Source: Chloroflexota bacterium (GTDB taxonomy: Bacteria > Desulfobacterota > Desulfuromonadia > Desulfuromonadales > Geopsychrobacteraceae). From it: a stretch of 7,113 nucleotides of DNA. The stretch covers positions 1 to 7,113 of the forward strand of contig JADFVC010000309.1 of NCBI GenBank assembly GCA_015222355.1, written 5' to 3'. The notes under the pieces were generated by a model. The model worked only from the letters and a program-made list of their open reading frames with translations, was not told where the DNA came from and searched no databases. The position numbers and the translations under genes were made by a program. Positions 5,903-7,113 of this stretch are shown here, piece by piece; the stretch's first letter is position 1, and every line of letters starts with the position of its first letter.

Positions 5903-7027
5903 ATGAAAGCAATTCTGGCCCTTGCTGACGGCAAGGTTTTCGCGGGCAAAGCACTGGGTGCAATCGGTGAGGCGACTGGCGAGGTGGTCTTTAACACCAG
6001 TATGACCGGCTATCAGGAGATTCTTACCGACCCCTCCTATTGTGGTGAAATCGTCACCATGACTTATCCGCAGATCGGTAACTACGGCATTAATTCTGAA
6101 GACGTTGAATCCTGCAAGCCTTTCCTGTCGGCATTCGTGGTCAAGGAATCCTGCCCCTTCCCAAGTAATTTCCGTTCTGAAATGACTCTGGACGCCTACC
6201 TGAAGGAGAACGGGGTTGTCGGGATTGAGGGGATCGACACCAGGGCCCTGGTGCGGCATATCCGCAATAAGGGCGCGCAAGTCGGTATCGTTTCTTCCGT
6301 TGAAAGTGATCCTGAACGCCTGATCGAAAAAGCCGGACAAACGCCCGGACTGCTTGGGCGGGATCTTGTTAAGGAGGTCACCTGCAAAACAAGTTATCAC
6401 TGGTCCCAGGGAGTCTGGACGCTCGATGATGGTTACGCTGACAGCAGCAACCGACAGTTGCCTTATAAGGTTGTCGCCTACGATTACGGTATCAAACGCA
6501 ACATTTTGCGTAATCTGGTGTCCTCCGGCTGCGATGTTACGATCGTCCCGGCAACAACAACGGCTGAAGAAGTCTTGCAGATGAACCCGGATGGGGTTTT
6601 CCTCAGTAACGGTCCGGGCGATCCAGAACCGATCAAATACGCCCAGGAGAATATCGTTAAACTGCTCGGCAAAGTGCCGATTTTCGGCATCTGCCTTGGC
6701 CATCAGCTTTTGTCGATCGCTTTTGGCGGCGCTACCTATAAGCTGAAATTCGGGCATCGGGGCGGCAACCAACCGGTCCTTGATTATCAACGCCAACAGG
6801 TTGAAATCACTTCACAGAATCATGGCTTCGCGGTCGATCGAGAGACGCTCAATGAACAAATCAGGGTGACCCATATTAACTTGAACGACAACACCGTTGA
6901 AGGGATTCAGCATGTGGATGTGCCGGCCTTTTCTGTCCAGTACCACCCGGAAGCTTCGCCCGGTCCGCACGACGCACAGTATCTGTTTTCCCGTTTCATC
7001 GAAATGATGGCAAAATATAAGAATTAG
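5903..7027 (+). CDS. carA: Carbamoyl-phosphate synthase small chain (glutamine amidotransferase)
   Basis: CarA hydrolyses glutamine and passes ammonia to CarB, which makes carbamoyl phosphate for pyrimidine and arginine synthesis. The 374-residue length is typical. The N-terminal small-chain domain (about 1-150) includes [16 protein letters not shown] near 31-46 and [15 protein letters not shown] near 107-121. The C-terminal class I amidotransferase domain has SNGPGDP (235-241), the nucleophile Cys264 in FGICLGHQ, and His348 and Glu350 in YHPEASPGP. The catalytic triad is complete. The ATG at 5903 is preceded by AAGAGG (5892-5897). It lies 42 bases after pyrC on the same strand and is the last gene seen; carB is expected to the right but is not in the window. 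Membership of the pyr cluster puts it under the leader control upstream, while arginine control is not evident here. Confidence 0.97.
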   Translation: MKAILALADGKVFAGKALGAIGEATGEVVFNTSMTGYQEILTDPSYCGEIVTMTYPQIGNYGINSEDVESCKPFLSAFVVKESCPFPSNFRSEMTLDAYLKENGVVGIEGIDTRALVRHIRNKGAQVGIVSSVESDPERLIEKAGQTPGLLGRDLVKEVTCKTSYHWSQGVWTLDDGYADSSNRQLPYKVVAYDYGIKRNILRNLVSSGCDVTIVPATTTAEEVLQMNPDGVFLSNGPGDPEPIKYAQENIVKLLGKVPIFGICLGHQLLSIAFGGATYKLKFGHRGGNQPVLDYQRQQVEITSQNHGFAVDRETLNEQIRVTHINLNDNTVEGIQHVDVPAFSVQYHPEASPGPHDAQYLFSRFIEMMAKYKN

Positions 7028-7063
7028 TTTTTCTGGTTATCTACTTCACTCCACTAACTTGTC

Positions 7064-7101
7064 GGAGCCAGCATCAGCCCTCTCCAAGTGACAGGAGCTG
7101 A
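7064..7101 (+). other. Post-carA segment with inverted repeats and a partial match to the pyr leader
   Basis: The 86 bases after carA contain no supported start codon. CATCAGCCCT (7072-7081) is identical to 2935-2944 in the pyr leader, and in both places AAGT and GAC follow within a few bases. Possible pairings include CTCC (7082-7085) with GGAG (7094-7097), or TCAGC (7074-7078) with GCTGA (7097-7101). The PyrR core CCNGNGAGG is absent, so this is not a second PyrR loop by sequence. AGGAG (7093-7097) could be a ribosome site for a gene starting beyond the edge. Function is unknown. Confidence 0.25.
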
Positions 7102-7113
7102 AACAACCGCTTG

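Noticed and set aside
5900..6796. Long minus-strand open frame (298 codons) opposite carA
   Set aside because: It lies entirely opposite carA, whose product has a complete catalytic triad. The antisense protein resembles no family I know, and open antisense frames of this kind are common in codon-biased genes.
7028..7113. Minus-strand open frame entering from the right edge and ending near 7055
   Set aside because: About 19 codons, no recognisable protein similarity, and it would run against a cluster where carB on the plus strand is expected.
7028..7113. TTG at 7111 as the start of carB with AGGAG at 7093-7097
   Set aside because: The spacing of 13 bases is too long and no coding sequence is visible to confirm it.

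Overview
The window looks like chromosomal housekeeping DNA from a Gram-negative bacterium with moderate GC content. The gene order and protein wording (lepA-lepB, then pyrR-pyrB-pyrC-carA) suggest the Geobacter/Desulfuromonas/Pelobacter group. That placement comes from recognition of family sequences, not from a search.

Layout. Bases 1-139 carry, on the minus strand, the middle of a polar amino-acid ABC-transporter ATPase. It contains Walker B but has no start, Walker A or intact signature motif, so it is a 5'-truncated remnant that runs off the left edge. Bases 140-335 are non-coding and hold an inverted repeat and a good sigma-70-type promoter for lepA. lepA (elongation factor 4) and lepB (signal peptidase I) follow, 5 bases apart, as one transcription unit. 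After a 265-base gap comes a pyrimidine cluster, all on the plus strand and tightly spaced: pyrR (regulator), pyrB (aspartate carbamoyltransferase), pyrC (dihydroorotase) and carA (carbamoyl-phosphate synthase small chain). The last 86 bases are non-coding in this window; carB probably lies just beyond, but this cannot be seen.

The most interesting part is the pyr leader, 2883-3093. It contains, in order: a promoter; an RNA hairpin that closely matches the PyrR-binding loop of Bacillus pyr leaders and whose lower stem buries a Shine-Dalgarno sequence; a 37-codon leader ORF started from that Shine-Dalgarno; and a strong intrinsic terminator lying wholly inside the leader ORF. The leader stop codon lies 19 bases into pyrR. 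I see no antiterminator. The simplest reading is that PyrR with bound UMP closes the leader ribosome site, the leader is not translated, no ribosome follows the polymerase, the terminator folds and the operon is shut off. When pyrimidines are low, a translating ribosome melts the terminator and delivers translation to the pyrR start. This joins the RNA target of Bacillus PyrR to the ribosome-coupled attenuation of E. coli pyrBI. A related scheme was proposed for Thermus, so the novelty lies in the lineage and the explicit architecture rather than in the principle.

The genes cooperate as follows: CarA (with CarB) makes carbamoyl phosphate, PyrB joins it to aspartate, PyrC closes the ring to dihydroorotate, and PyrR senses the UMP end product and controls the set.
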